From positions 157,312,191-157,376,190 of the forward strand of contig OW121740.1 in the NCBI GenBank assembly GCA_933228675.1: 64,000 nt of DNA, written 5' to 3'. Every line of letters starts with the position of its first letter. Within the stretch, counting starts at the first letter, position 1. Of this stretch, positions 34,210 through 45,324 are shown piece by piece. The position numbers were made by a program, and so were the translations under genes. The DNA comes from Stomorhina lunata (Eukaryota > Arthropoda > Insecta > Diptera > Rhiniidae). Under the pieces are notes generated by a model, which searched no databases, was not told the origin of the DNA, and saw only the letters and a program-made list of their open reading frames with translations.

Positions 34210-37140
34210 ATTGTGAGAAAATTTTTGATAAATTTTTTTTTTTATAGAAAATTTTTTTATTAAAAATTTTTCTATAGAAAATTTTTTTCTCAAAAATTTT
34301 TCTAGAAAATTTTTTTATTAAAAATTTTTCTTAGAAAATTTTTTTTATGAAAAATTTTTCTTAAAAAAATTTTTCTATAGAAAAATTTTCGATAAAAAAA
34401 ATTTTTCTATAGAAAAGGTCCCCACCATCCTTTTGTATCGGACTCTATGTGAAAAAATTTTTGATAAACAAATTTTTTTATCAAACATTTTTCTATAGGA
34501 AATTTATTTATCAAAAATTTTTCTATTGAAAATATTTTATCAACAATTTTTCTATAGAAAATTTTTTTATCAAATTTTTTTCTCAAAAATTTTTCTATAG
34601 GAAATTTATTTATCAAAAATTTTTCTATAGAAAATTTATTTATCAAAAAGTTTTCTATAGAAAACCATTCATCAAACATTTTTCTTTAAAAGATTTTTTT
34701 ATCAAAAATTTTTGTTATAGAAAATTTTTTTATCAAAAACTTTTCTATAGAAAAATTTCGATGAAAAAATTTTTCTATAGAAAAATTTTCTATAGAAAAT
34801 TTATTTATCAAAAAGTTTTCTATAGAAAATTATTCATCAAACATTTTTCTTTAAAAGATTTTTTTATCAAAAATTTTTGTTATAGAAAATTTTTTTATCA
34901 AAAACTTTTCTATAGAAAAATTTCGATGAAAAAATTTATATCGGACTTTGTGAAAAAATTTTTGATAAAAATTTTTTTTTTTATAGAAAACTTTTTTTTA
35001 TCAAACATTTTTCTATAGGAAATTTATTTATCAAAAATTTTTCTATTGAAAATATTTTATCAACAATTTTTCTATAGAAAATTTTTTTATCAAACATTTT
35101 TCTATAGAAAATTTTTTTCTCAAAAATTTCTCTATAAAAAATTTTTTTATTAAAAATTTTTCTTACAAAATTTTTTTATGAAAAACTTTTCTAGAAAAAA
35201 TTTTTTATCAAAAATGTTTCTATAGAAAATTTATTTATCAAAAAGTTTTCTATAGAAAATCATTTATCAAACATTTTTCTTTAAAAGATTTTTTTATCAA
35301 AAAATTTTTTTTATAGAAATTTTTTTTTATAATTTTTTTTATCTTCTATAGAAAAATTTTCGATAAAAAAATTTTTCTATAGAAAACTTTTCGATAAAAA
35401 ATTTTTCTATAGAAAAATTTTATTATTAATTTTATTATAAAATTTTCAATAAAAAAATGTTTCTATAGAAAAATTTTTTTATTGTGTTTTTATTTTCTAT
35501 AGAAAATTTTTCGATAAAAAAAATTTTTCTATAAAAAAATTTTCAATAAAAATGTTTTTCTATAGAAAAATTTTCCATAAAAAAATTTTTCTATAAAAAA
35601 AATTTTCTATAAAAAAATTTTCGAAAATATTTTTCTATAGAAAAATTTTCGCTAAAAATATTTTTCTATAGAAAAATTTTCGCTAAAAATATTTTTCTAT
35701 AGAAAAATTTTCGATAAAAAAATTTTTCTATAGAAAAATTTTCGATAAAAAATTTTTCTATAGAAAAATTTTCGATAAAAAAATTTTTCTATAGAAAAAT
35801 TTTCGATAAAAAAATTTTTCTATAGAAAAATTTTCGATAAAAAAATTTTTCTATAGAAAAATTTTCGATAAAAAAATTTTTCTATAGAAAAATTTTCGAT
35901 AAAAAAATTTTTCTATAGAAAAATTTTCGATAAAAAAATTTTTCTATAGAAAAATTTTCGATAAAAAAATTTTTCTATAGAAAAATTTTCGATAAAAAAA
36001 TTTTTCTATAGAAAAATTTTTGATAAAAAAATTTTTCTATAGAAAAATTTTTGCTAAAAATATTTTTCTACAGAAAAATTTTCGCTAAAAATATTTTTCT
36101 ATAGAAAAATTTTCGCTAAAAATATTTTTCTATAGAAAAATTTTCGCTAAAAATAGTTTTCTATAGAAAAATTTTCGCTAAAAATAGTTTTCTATAGAAA
36201 AATTTTCGCTAAAAATATTTTTCTTTAGAAAAATTTTCGCTAAAAATATTTTTCTATAGAAAAATTTTCGATAAAAAAATTTTTCTAAAGAAAAATTTTC
36301 GATAAAAAAATTTTTCTAAAGAAAAATTTTCGATAAAAAAATTTTTCTATAGAAAAATTTTCGATAAAAAAATTTTTCTATAGAAAAATTTTCGATAAAA
36401 AAATTTTTCTATAGAAAAATTTTCAATAAAAAAATTTTTCTGTAGAAAAATTTTCGATAAAAAAATTTTTCTATAGAAAAATTTTCGATAAAAAAATTTT
36501 TCTATAGAAAAATTTTCGATAAAAAAATTTTTCTATAGAAAAATTTTCGATAAAAAAATTTTTCTATAGAAAAATTTTCGATAAAAAAATTTTTCTATAG
36601 AAAAATTTTCGATAAAAAAATTTTTCTATAGAAAAATTTTCGATAAAAAAATTTTTCTATAGAAAAATTTTCGATAAAAAAATTTTTCTATAGAAAAATT
36701 TTCGATAAAAAAATTTTTCTATAGAAAAATTTTCGATAAAAAAATTTTCCTATAGAAAAATTTTCGCTAAAAAAAATTTTTCTATAGAAAAATTTTCGCT
36801 AAAAAAAATTTTTTTATAGAAAAATTTTCGATAAAAAAAATTTTTCTATAGAAAAATTTTCGATAAAAAAAATGTTTCTATAGAAAAATTTTCGATAAAA
36901 TAATTTTTGATAAAAAAAATTTTCTATACAAAAATTTCGCTAAAAAAAATTTTTCTATAAAAAATTTTTCGCAAAAAAAAATTGTTCTATAGAAAAATTT
37001 TCGTTAAAAAAAATTTTGTATAGAAAAATATTCGCTATAAAAATTTTTTCTATAGAAAAATTTTCGCTAAAAAAATTTTTTTTTTATCGAAAATTTTTCT
37101 ATAGAAAAATTTTTTTTATCGAAAATTTTTCTTTTGAAAA
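34210..37140. repeat. 31-bp minisatellite array I (ATTTTCGATAAAAAAATTTT type)
   Basis: About 90 copies of a 31-bp monomer, TTTCGATAAAAAAATTTTTC followed by TATAGAAAAAT; the period is seen at 35821-35852. The left part (34210-35330) is diverged and reads mainly as TTTTTTATCAAAAATTTTTC, the opposite orientation. It contains a duplicated block: CATTTTTCTTTAAAAGATTT at about 34676, 34843 and 35271. The homogeneous part at 35690-36740 switches between GATAAAAAA and GCTAAAAAT subtypes in blocks. TCCTTTTGTATCGGACTCTA and related words at 34190, 34425 and 34950 are embedded non-repeat fragments. Confidence 0.93.
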
Positions 37141-37605
37141 ATATTTAGATTGTTCCCCATATAGGAAAAAATTCATACTTTCCCAGTTAAATTTTATGAG
37201 ATATTTTGTTACAAAAATATCATCATAAATTCTAAAAGTAGGGGTATCATCAAAATGTCACCAAAGTGATAAAAAAGCATTAACAAAACTAAATTAATTA
37301 AATACGACATTGCCTTGTTGATATCATAATTGTAATGGGTCATAAATAATTAAAACAAAATAATATCAAAAATATAAAAACAAAAACACAACAAAATGTA
37401 TTTAAACTGTTTATTTAACAAACAATAAAAGTTTTATAACAAAAATTAAGTTATAATAATAATGAAATAAATAAATAAATTGATAAAAATCTACCTATAA
37501 TGATTTAAATTTAAAATTGACGACCAAGCAACTTTACTATAAACTTTAACTTCACATACACACACTCTGTTAATTTTTATAACACACACACATATTCTCA
37601 CATGA
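37141..37605. other. AT-rich spacer
   Basis: No gene seen. CACACA-type runs lie at 37552-37595. Confidence 0.5.
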
Positions 37606-37743
37606 AACCCAGCAAACACAAAGGAAATCAAATTTAATATTTTGTGTATAAACATTTTAACAAAATTTTCTTTAAAATTCATTGTAAGTTTATCATTTGG
37701 TATAAGGATAATTTTGAAATTTTAACTTTGTGTTTGCTGGGTT
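37606..37743. mobile_element. 138-bp foldback MITE
   Basis: Perfect 18-bp terminal inverted repeats AACCCAGCAAACACAAAG (37606-37623) and its complement (37726-37743) enclose about 100 bp of AT-rich sequence. No coding capacity and no second copy in the window. Confidence 0.82.
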
Positions 37744-38418
37744 AAGGCCACCCGCATAAAACTGTATAAAAACCCTAATTACTTAGAGTAAAATCTGCTT
37801 ATTCGAAACACAAACAATTTAATTTATTTTAATTATATTTTATGGACAACCAAACACATATTGTATTTGATCATAAAAAATATTAAACAAATTTACGAGG
37901 GTAGTTTTAAAAATTCTTCAAATTTAAACAATTTTGAAAAATTTTAATTCTTAAATTTTAATGTATCAAAAATATAATTTAAAATTTTCTCCTTTTTATT
38001 TTCTTTGAAAAAATACCATATCAGTTGTAAATTAATACGAATTTGAAATTTTTCTAAACTCTTAACAAAATTTTTAAATCATTTTTTGTTGATTTTACAT
38101 ACAAATTTTCTAAAATCTCACTTTTTATAAATTTTGTTTTTTAAAAAACTAAAATTCACAAAAATGTCATTAAAAGGTATTTATGAAATAGTAAGAAAAA
38201 AAAAAACAAAAAATATTTAATAAAATACTAGTTTAATTATATAAAAAATTAAAAAAAGCTTGTTAGTGATATTAATTTTTAAAATTATATTAAAAAAACA
38301 CAAAAGAAACAAAAAAAAACTGCTAAAGGTAAAATTTAAATAAATCAAGAATTACCTAATAAAAATTGAATTGAAATTTAAAAAAAATAATTGGTTAATT
38401 TTTCTTATTAAATATTTA
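37744..38418. other. AT-rich spacer
   Basis: A/T homopolymer-rich sequence; nothing recognisable. Confidence 0.5.
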
Positions 38419-38534
38419 CCCCCTAATTCATAAACAAATTTTAAAATTATTAAATTCTTATAATTTGAAATTTGTATGGAAAATTTGAATTATCAGCTTG
38501 TTATAGCTTTATTTTTTAATTATGATTTAGGGGG
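38419..38534. mobile_element. 116-bp MITE Y, copy 2
   Basis: Termini CCCCCTAATTCATAAACAAA and TTTAATTATGATTTAGGGGG are flanked by TA on each side (38417-38418 and 38535-38536). The interior TTGAATTATCAGCTTGTTAT matches copy 1 at 29134, confirming one dispersed family with a TA target preference. Confidence 0.82.
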
Positions 38535-39053
38535 TAAGTTTTATTTTCTTTTAAATTATTTATTTAAAAAAAAAAAATTGAGTTTTAATTAACTTAAGTT
38601 GGAATTTAAAAGGTAAGTTTTGAAATAACATTACAAATTTTTAACACAATATTTTAATTTCTAAGTTTTCATAACGTAAGAATCAAATCACTCTAATAGT
38701 TTCGAGGAGTTTGGTCATTGCCAGTGCTCTCATCTGGCTACAATATTCGATCTCAGACACGATTCCAGTTTCTTAGAGTTACTTGAAAAATTTCTGTCGG
38801 CCATTAAACGGAGTAATTTTCCAACGATTACATTTTGCAACTTTTAGGCTGGACAAAATCAGAGTCCACCAACAAGAGAAAATCATATATAAAGTTTCAA
38901 ATCATGTATAAGTGAGTTTCATAAAATAATGCGCCAATAAGTGCTACTATTGGCATTTGTAGACGTTCGCACCAAAACGTAAAAATTTCATCATAAATCA
39001 ATTTTTTTCAATATAAATTGTTAGGTCATATTCTTTGTATGGTAACACTTATT
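38535..39053. other. Spacer, no gene seen
   Basis: Less AT-rich unique sequence at 38690-38960 with no open frame of note. It could be a decayed element, but I see no terminal repeats. Confidence 0.45.
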
Positions 39054-40134
39054 CCCAGTAAGAACAGTGTCAAACGTTTGAAATATGACTTTTACATTTG
39101 ATATCAAACGTTTTTTTCAAACTTTTTTCAAACCTGAACAGATGTTTGAGATTCACATTCATTTTCAAATGAGGGTTCATTTGAGAATAAACGTTTGAAA
39201 AATGATAGTTTCTCAAATTGAGAATAAAGGTTATTCTCAAATCATCATCAAACCCTAAGATGATTTGAGAATAATTTGAAAAATGGTGTTATATAAATTT
39301 GATATCAAACCTTATTTCAAATTTTTTCAAACATTAAAAAAAATAATTTTATGTTAAAAAAATAATGTTTAAGATATTTTAATGGAATGGCATTGCATTT
39401 CAAAGAAATTCGTTATTTCTTTCGGATTTTTTTAAAAATGATCCATATTTGAATATAAAACCTTGCTTAAAAAATGTCAACATTAAAAATTCAATAATAT
39501 TCATATCGTTACTTTAATATAGAAAGGCCCTAAGTCGTTTTTTATTCAAATTGCTTTTTAAAGCTTGATCTTATGTAATTTTATAAAAATATTTTACATT
39601 CAAAAAACATTATTATGGCCTTAAATCCTTCAGAGAATTTAGTAAGAAACTGCGTTTAAAAAATTTCTGTATCTTCAAAACTTGAGGTTTTATTTACTTT
39701 ATTTTCCCTCTCCTGTCATGTAAGAAAAATATTAGTTGGGGCTTTTCTATATTAAAGTAACGATATGCATAAGTAAATTTTCTTTGTTTCTTGAATTTTT
39801 TTTTACCTAACAATAAAAAAATATATTTTAAGCAAAATAATTCAAATATGATGCACCGTTTTCAAAAACAAAATAAACAAACTCAAAAATACAACGCCAT
39901 TTTATTTACGTTCCACATGTAGATGATATCCACATTTGAAAAACCTTTGAGAATGAGGTTTGATAATGATTTGAGAATAAAGGCATTTCTCAATTTGAGA
40001 ATAAAGTCCCCTTTTTGTTGAGAACACTATTATTCTCAAATCAGTATCAAATCAGTATCAAACGTTTGACCTTTGAAAAAAGATTTATTTTCAAATCATC
40101 CTCAATTTGAGAATAAACCTTTTTTCTTACTGGG
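39054..40134. mobile_element. 1.08-kb foldback element (CCCAGTAAGAA ends)
   Basis: Ends in CCCAGTAAGAA and TTCTTACTGGG. The subterminal zones on both sides carry many copies of TTTGAGAATAA and TCAAACGTTTGA-like words. Pairing continues inwards: CATATCGTTACTTTAATATA at about 39499 is inverted at about 39748-39767, and CATATTTGAAT near 39445 is inverted near 39845. The element is therefore close to a complete palindrome with arms of about 500 bp. No protein is encoded. A clear target duplication is not visible, so the superfamily is undecided. Confidence 0.8.
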
Positions 40135-40241
40135 GTGCTTAAAGTCATAAGATAATGAATGCCCTGAACAAAAACTCTATAATATAAAGATAATGCACTG
40201 CATAATTTTTTTTCTGCCAAAAATTAAAATTAAAGTGAATA
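40135..40241. other. Spacer between foldback element and mariner
   Basis: About 100 bp of AT-rich sequence ending in the TA target site of the mariner. Confidence 0.4.
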
Positions 40242-40372
40242 AAGAGTGCTCTAAATAAAATTTGTAGTTGGATTTTCTTAAATAAAAATCAAACCTTTTA
40301 GTATAAAAACTCTACAAAATACGCAAATATAATGACATATTATACAAAATCATTTAGCATTAAAATGTTTAC

Positions 40373-41143
40373 TTAGTACTCGGGTTTTGCAAAATTATCG
40401 ACTTTTTTCGGAAACCCTCCCATTAAAGATTTTACAGTTGCTTCTGATACCTTTTTGGAGCATGTGTTCCACCTGCGCTTAAAATCGGACATGTTCTTGG
40501 AAATCTTTCCTGTGTTCTTCAATTCCTTTTTTACCAGAGCCCAATATCTTTCCACAGGCCGAAGTTCTGGACAGTTAGGTGGATTTGCCTCTCGTGGTAC
40601 AAAAATTACATTATTCTTTGAGTACCACTCAAGTGCCTTTTTTCCATAATGGCATGATGCCAAATCGGGCCAAAAAAATGTAGTCACTCTGTGCTCTCTT
40701 AAAAAGGGTAACAACCGTTTTTGTAGGCACTCCTTTATATAAATTTCTGTGTTTATTGTGCCAGATGCCACAAATACTTTACTTCTTTTGCCACAACTGC
40801 AAATAGATTGCCACACGAGAAACTTCTTAGGGAATTTTGTTTGGTTTTTTGTGCGAAACTCTTGCCGAACATTGCCCCGTTTATCAGCAACATAAAAATC
40901 TTGACCAGGAAGTTGAGAAAAGTCTGCCAGTTCGTATGTTTCATCATCCATCACACAACAGGTGTATTTTTTGTAAAATCAGACTTCAATTTTTTCGCTC
41001 GTTTTTTTGCTTCTAAGTTCTTTATAGCATTGCGATCTGGAACCTTTTGGACTTTGTATGTCTTCAGTCCAGCATAAGCTTTGACTCTATGTGCAAAATT
41101 CGTAGAACATTTCACCGTACGAGCTGCTTTTCTTAAAGAAGTG
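40373..41143 (-). pseudogene. Mariner DD37E transposase, catalytic part
   Basis: RNase H-fold DDE domain that would cut and join DNA at TA sites. The first catalytic Asp lies in VMDDET (about 40945), the second in WPDLASCHY, and the Glu in RPVERYW. There are 37 residues between the second Asp and the Glu, giving DD37E, a group known from mosquitoes and other insects. The 193 residues from 40954 to 40373 are open with all three catalytic residues present. Upstream, the linker frame coming from 41143 (KRAKKLKSDF) meets this frame only after a one-base shift at about 40975-41000 and otherwise hits TGA. Gene broken by insertion plus frameshift. Confidence 0.9.
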
Positions 41144-41146
41144 TTA

Positions 41147-42508
41147 AGCTGCGTTTAGACTGTGCTAATATTTGTGCAAAACTATAAAAATTTTGTTTGT
41201 CCTAGTGTAAACACTCGAATTTGTTAGCCGACAAATATTTTTCGACTGTTTGTTGGCTAAAAAAATCTTTGTTTGTGAATAAAACTTTGCATAGTGTAAA
41301 CACTTTGTCAGCAGGTCGTAACAAATATTTGGCTCGGTATTTTGTTTGTTCTCACAATATTTTTGACGGAACAAATAGCGACAAATAATTGTAGAAATGT
41401 GGGTTACCAACAGTTGTTTTTGACAGTGCTTAACATATAAAAAATTAAATAAGTTGAATGGCAATACTGGTGAATTCGTTTGACAGATTGGTAAGTAAAA
41501 AGCGCTTTTTTGTAATTTTTTAATATAAAACATATTTTCTAAAAGAAAATGGAAAACATCAATGCAGCAATTGAATCGCCACCATCTGCCAAAAAAACAA
41601 AAAGGAAGAGGATGACGCACGAATGGAGCGAAGAAAACATATTTAAATTGATCGGCGAAGTGGAATGCCATCCTTGCATTTGGAATGCATCAAGTGCTGA
41701 CTACCACAAAAAACCCATGCGGGATAGCGCATGGACTGAAATTGGCGATATGTTCAATGTTACAGCGGAGGAAGTTTCCACAAAATGGTCGAATTTGAGG
41801 ATTGAGTACCGGGGCTACCTTAACAAAAAAAAAAAAAAAAATCTGTACAAGGTGCAGACAATACACCAAAGTGGAAGTATTTTGATTCCATGGCTTTTGT
41901 TGGACGTGCGGAGGCTAGCCAGCGACAAGCAACAACAACAAATTTAAATATTTTATCTGAAAGCGAAGGTAAACTAATTAGAATGCATTCATTAATTGTT
42001 AATATTGTTGTCATCAGAAAACCTTTTTTTTACAGAATCAGTCCTATCATCTGCGCCTTTGTCGAACAACACAACGACAAATGTCATGGCAACATTTTAT
42101 GATGTTGTTCAAACTATTAAGGACAGGCGCAAATCTTTAAACCCTAATGAGGAATTCGGACGCTACATAGTCAGTGAGCTCAATGCTTTGAATGAAGGCG
42201 ATGCTGCAAACATAAGAAGTCTTGGAGGTTTTTTGCTTAAAGAATTAAGTGAGCTCAAACAAAAACAAAATGCAGATGTTTGTCATACATACCGGACAAA
42301 TAAAATTATTAGTGCAGTGTAAAGGGGTATACAAATATTTGTACCAAACATGGCTGACATAAAATCTTCTGTTATTTGTGCAAATAAAATTTAAACAAAT
42401 ATTAGTGCAATCTAAACGCATGCCCAAACATTAGTCACAAACCATACTATTAGCCCAAACCATTATTTGTTGTGTTTGGACAAATATTAGCATAGTCTAA
42501 ACCAAGCT
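41147..42508 (+). mobile_element. PIF/Harbinger-like element inserted in the mariner
   Basis: It is 1362 bp long with a TTA target duplication on both sides (41144-41146 and 42509-42511). Inverted ends are AGCTGCGTTTAGACTGTGCT and AGCTTGGTTTAGACTATGCT, continuing into AATATTTGT. Subterminal regions on both sides are rich in ACAAATATT and TAGTGTAAACACT-like words, probable transposase-binding sites. The 3-bp TWA duplication and the MADF/Myb-type gene inside are typical of PIF/Harbinger. No DDE transposase gene is present, so the element depends on another copy. It splits the mariner coding frame and is therefore the younger insertion. Confidence 0.85.
41549..42322 (+). pseudogene. MADF/BESS-like DNA-binding protein of the PIF element, frameshifted
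   Basis: Two exons, 41549-41968 and 42036-42322, with a 67-bp GT-AG intron (GAAG/GTAAAC; TTTTTTTTACAG/AATC). Residues about 22-120 form a MADF (Myb/SANT-like) domain: WSEENIFKLIGEVECHPCIW, the conserved W of SAWTEIGDMF, then KWSNLRIEYRGYL and, in the corrected frame, KWKYFDSMAFV. The C-terminal part (EEFGRYIVSELNAL, LLKELSELKQKQ) resembles a BESS-type helix used for protein contacts. In PIF/Harbinger elements a Myb-like partner helps the transposase enter the nucleus and find the ends. A run of 17 A at 41825-41841 puts the end of the domain out of frame; 15 or 18 A would restore it. This could be decay or a homopolymer read error. Confidence 0.8.
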
Positions 42509-42511
42509 TTA

Positions 42512-42747
42512 GGCGCTCTTCGAAAGAGTCGCTCGACTTTTTTTGCCTTACCAATATCTGTAGGACCTTTTTTCCTCCCTGATCCAGGTTTTCTTTCAAT
42601 GCTCAGGTTTTCCTTATACCGTCTGATGGCTATAGAAACCGTTCGAGGGTTAACTTTCAAATTTTTAGCTATTTTTTTAAAAGTCCATGACAGATTTTTT
42701 TGAAAAGTTTTAATTATATTTTCACGAACTTTTTTTTCGCAGTCCAT
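42512..42747 (-). pseudogene. Mariner DD37E transposase, N-terminal HTH part
   Basis: From Met at 42747, about 78 residues. A helix-turn-helix (TFKKIAKNLKVNPRTVSIAI, residues about 22-41) is followed by a basic linker with KPGSGRKKG, the GRPR-like hinge of mariner transposases. The frame runs into the TTA target site at 42509-42511 and would continue at 41143 on the other side of the inserted element, where ARTVKCSTNFAHRVKA and GLKTYKVQKVPDRN form the second DNA-binding helix and linker. It binds the terminal repeats in intact relatives. It cannot be expressed whole here because of the 1.36-kb insertion. Confidence 0.88.
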
Positions 42748-42904
42748 TTTGAATGAAATAACTATTGAAAATTAATAATTTCTAAAATAATAGTATCTGA
42801 CATATCTATAGAAACTAACTTGATCAAAAAATAAATTATTTCTTGCACTATGGATAAATTTTGTCTAAAATAGTAAATGCATATTTTTTTTAGAACACTC
42901 TTTA

Positions 42905-44444
42905 GCTGTGATAACAAAATTTCATACAAATAAGTAATATACAATATCAATCAGTATTATCCCAATTGATTCATAGTTTACTAAGACTGACCCTTTTCAT
43001 ATACATACATATATGAAGCAAGAAACATTTATAATTTTAATATAACTTGATATCGAGTATATAAAATTCTGCACAGCCAAATATAACTCTGTTACTATAC
43101 ACATTTAGTACTCCTCTTAGTATAGAAATATAATTAAATTCCTCCCATGGTTGAGATGATATGTAAGTCTTTGAATAAAAACACAGCAAGCAGACAACCT
43201 AATTTAAGTATTAACAATTAAAAAAAAAAATTGTCACACACTTAAAAATATCTGCTAACTCAGATAAAATATCATAATGACAATTCATGTATAAATATTT
43301 TATTTATTTAATAATTTATTTATTTATCAATACCTTTCGCTTCAGCTGTTTCAAGTAATTAATCAAATTAAATCTACATAAAATACACTTAAGTATGAGT
43401 ATTTAAAGGCATCAACCAGCATCAATATCATCATCATCATCACCATCGTCACCATCATCAGTATCATTCTCATCATCACTTTGCACAAAATAATCCCTCA
43501 TTAAAATACACTCGTCAGTTTGAACCACAAAGCGGTTGATTGGGTTGGACTATTTAAACTCGAAAGACTACCGGAAGTTTAATTTAATTGAAACCATTCA
43601 TTCACACACTCACACACACACTCACTCGTTCATTCATTTTAATTTAATTCATATATTTATTTTGCTGATTTTGAGATGAAATGGATGAATGATGCATTTA
43701 AATTTCCGATTAAATGCAACATAAATTTTATTATGTATGTGATAACGATGATTATGATAATAACATTGATGATGATGTTGATAACATCTGGTTATTTGAT
43801 AAATTAAGATAAAAACAATCGGATAACAAAATAGAGTAATAGCATAAGCAATTTTCGAAATGATAATTTAATTTCTAAATATATGGGTAAATTCATATAA
43901 ATTCATATGTATTTATCTGTATCTGTTATAAAGATTCCTTATCCATGTAAATTTTAAATAAATGCCAGAAGCAAATTTAAAATACAAGCATTCCTATGCA
44001 TGAATCTTGTTATATCATTAATTTATTCATTGAAATCAGTTACTGGTAATATTACATTAGGAAGATTTGTCAATATACAAAAATACTGATTATTAAATTA
44101 AAAATTTTCTATTCCCAAGACTCCCTCCCACTGGTTTTGGTCTTCAACTCAAAAGATACAAGTTCTAAGTTTTAACCATTTACTTAATTATTACTGTTAT
44201 TATATTCTTCTCTGTTAGAATTTGTGTTGCAAATGCAACCCAACTGCTTTTTATGCTGTTGCATGCAGTTTGATAAACTACAAAAATAATATTTAGTAAC
44301 AGGAATTTAATTAATACAAAACAAATGCTGGCATTACAATTTACATGAAATGCTGAGTTTAACAAATAGTTTAGGTTATAACAAAGACTTCCGTCGTATG
44401 GTCGTTTTTAAAACTCCATAAAAAAGAGAGCATTCAGCTATTGC
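42905..44444. other. Spacer with simple-sequence repeats
   Basis: Unique AT-rich sequence. A TCA-type microsatellite (TCATCATCATCACCATCGTC) lies at 43419-43480, CACTCACACACACACTCACT at 43605-43625, and GATGATGATGTTGATAA at 43768. No gene seen. Confidence 0.55.
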
Positions 44445-44660
44445 CAAAGTGAATTTTCAAAAATTCCCTATAAAAAATGAATTTCATATTAATGTGAGTT
44501 TTTGAAAAATTACATATAAAAAGCGAATTAAAAAATACCTATAAATAGCGAAACAGTGAATTTTTGAAAAATTCCTTATAAATAGTAAATTTTTGAAAAT
44601 TATAAATAGTGAATTTTTTGCAAAACTTCCTATAAAAGTGTGTTTTTCATAAAATACTTA
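44445..44660 (+). repeat. Diverged array L, left part (CCCTATAAATAGTGAATTTT type)
   Basis: Six to seven diverged monomers of about 30 bp with GAATTTTTGAAAAATTCC and TATAAATAG. The same family resumes at 45775, so arrays J and K sit inside it. Confidence 0.8.
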
Positions 44661-45320
44661 TAAATTTTTTAAAGAAAATATTTCAATATGAAATTTTTTC
44701 TGAAGAAAATATTTCAATATGAAATTTTTTCTAAAGAAAATATTTCAATATGAAATTTTTTCTAAAGAAAATATTTCAATATGAAATTTTTTCTAAAGAA
44801 AATATTTTAATATGAAATTTTTTCTAAAGAAATTATTTCAATATGAAATTTTTTCTAAAGAAAATATTTCAATATGAAATTTTTTCTAAAGAAAATATTT
44901 CAATATGAAATTTTTTCTAAAGAAAATATTTCAATATGAAATTTTTTCTAAAGAAAATATTTCAATATGAAATTTTTTCTAAAGAAAATATTTCAACATG
45001 AAATTTTTTCTAAAGAAAATATTTCAATATGAAATTTTTTCTGAAGAAAATATTTCAATATGAAATTTTTTCTAAAGAAAATATTTCAATATGAAATTTT
45101 TTCTAAAGAAAATATTTCAATATGAAATTTTTTCTAAAGAAAATATTTCAATGTGAAATTTTTTCTAAAGAAAATATTTCAATATGAAATTTTTTCTAAA
45201 GAAAATATTTCAATATGAAATTTTTTCTGAAGAAAATATTTCAATATGAAATTTTTTCTAAAGAAAATATTTCAATATCAAATTTTTTCTTAAAAAAAAT
45301 ATGTCAAAAAAATTAAATTT
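44661..45320 (+). repeat. 31-bp minisatellite array J (ATATTTCAATATGAAATTTT type)
   Basis: About 21 copies of a 31-bp monomer, GAAATTTTTTCTAAAGAAAA followed by TATTTCAATAT; the period is seen at 44721-44752. It is very homogeneous, with single-base variants only. The CTAAAG core is a one-base variant of the CTATAG core of other arrays. Confidence 0.95.
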
Positions 45321-45324
45321 TTTC

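Larger units (their letters stand above)
40242..42902 (-). mobile_element. DD37E mariner/Tc1-superfamily transposon, disrupted
   Basis: Terminal inverted repeats AAGAGTGCTCTAAATAAAAT (40242) and, on the other strand, AAGAGTGTTCTAAAAAAAAT (ending 42902) match at 18 of 20 positions and are flanked by TA. The transposase reads on the - strand from 42747. It is cut at 41144 by a PIF/Harbinger-like insertion and carries a frameshift before the catalytic domain. Without the insertion the element would be about 1.3 kb, the normal size for mariner-type elements. A second, older copy of the left end is at 10083. Confidence 0.9.
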
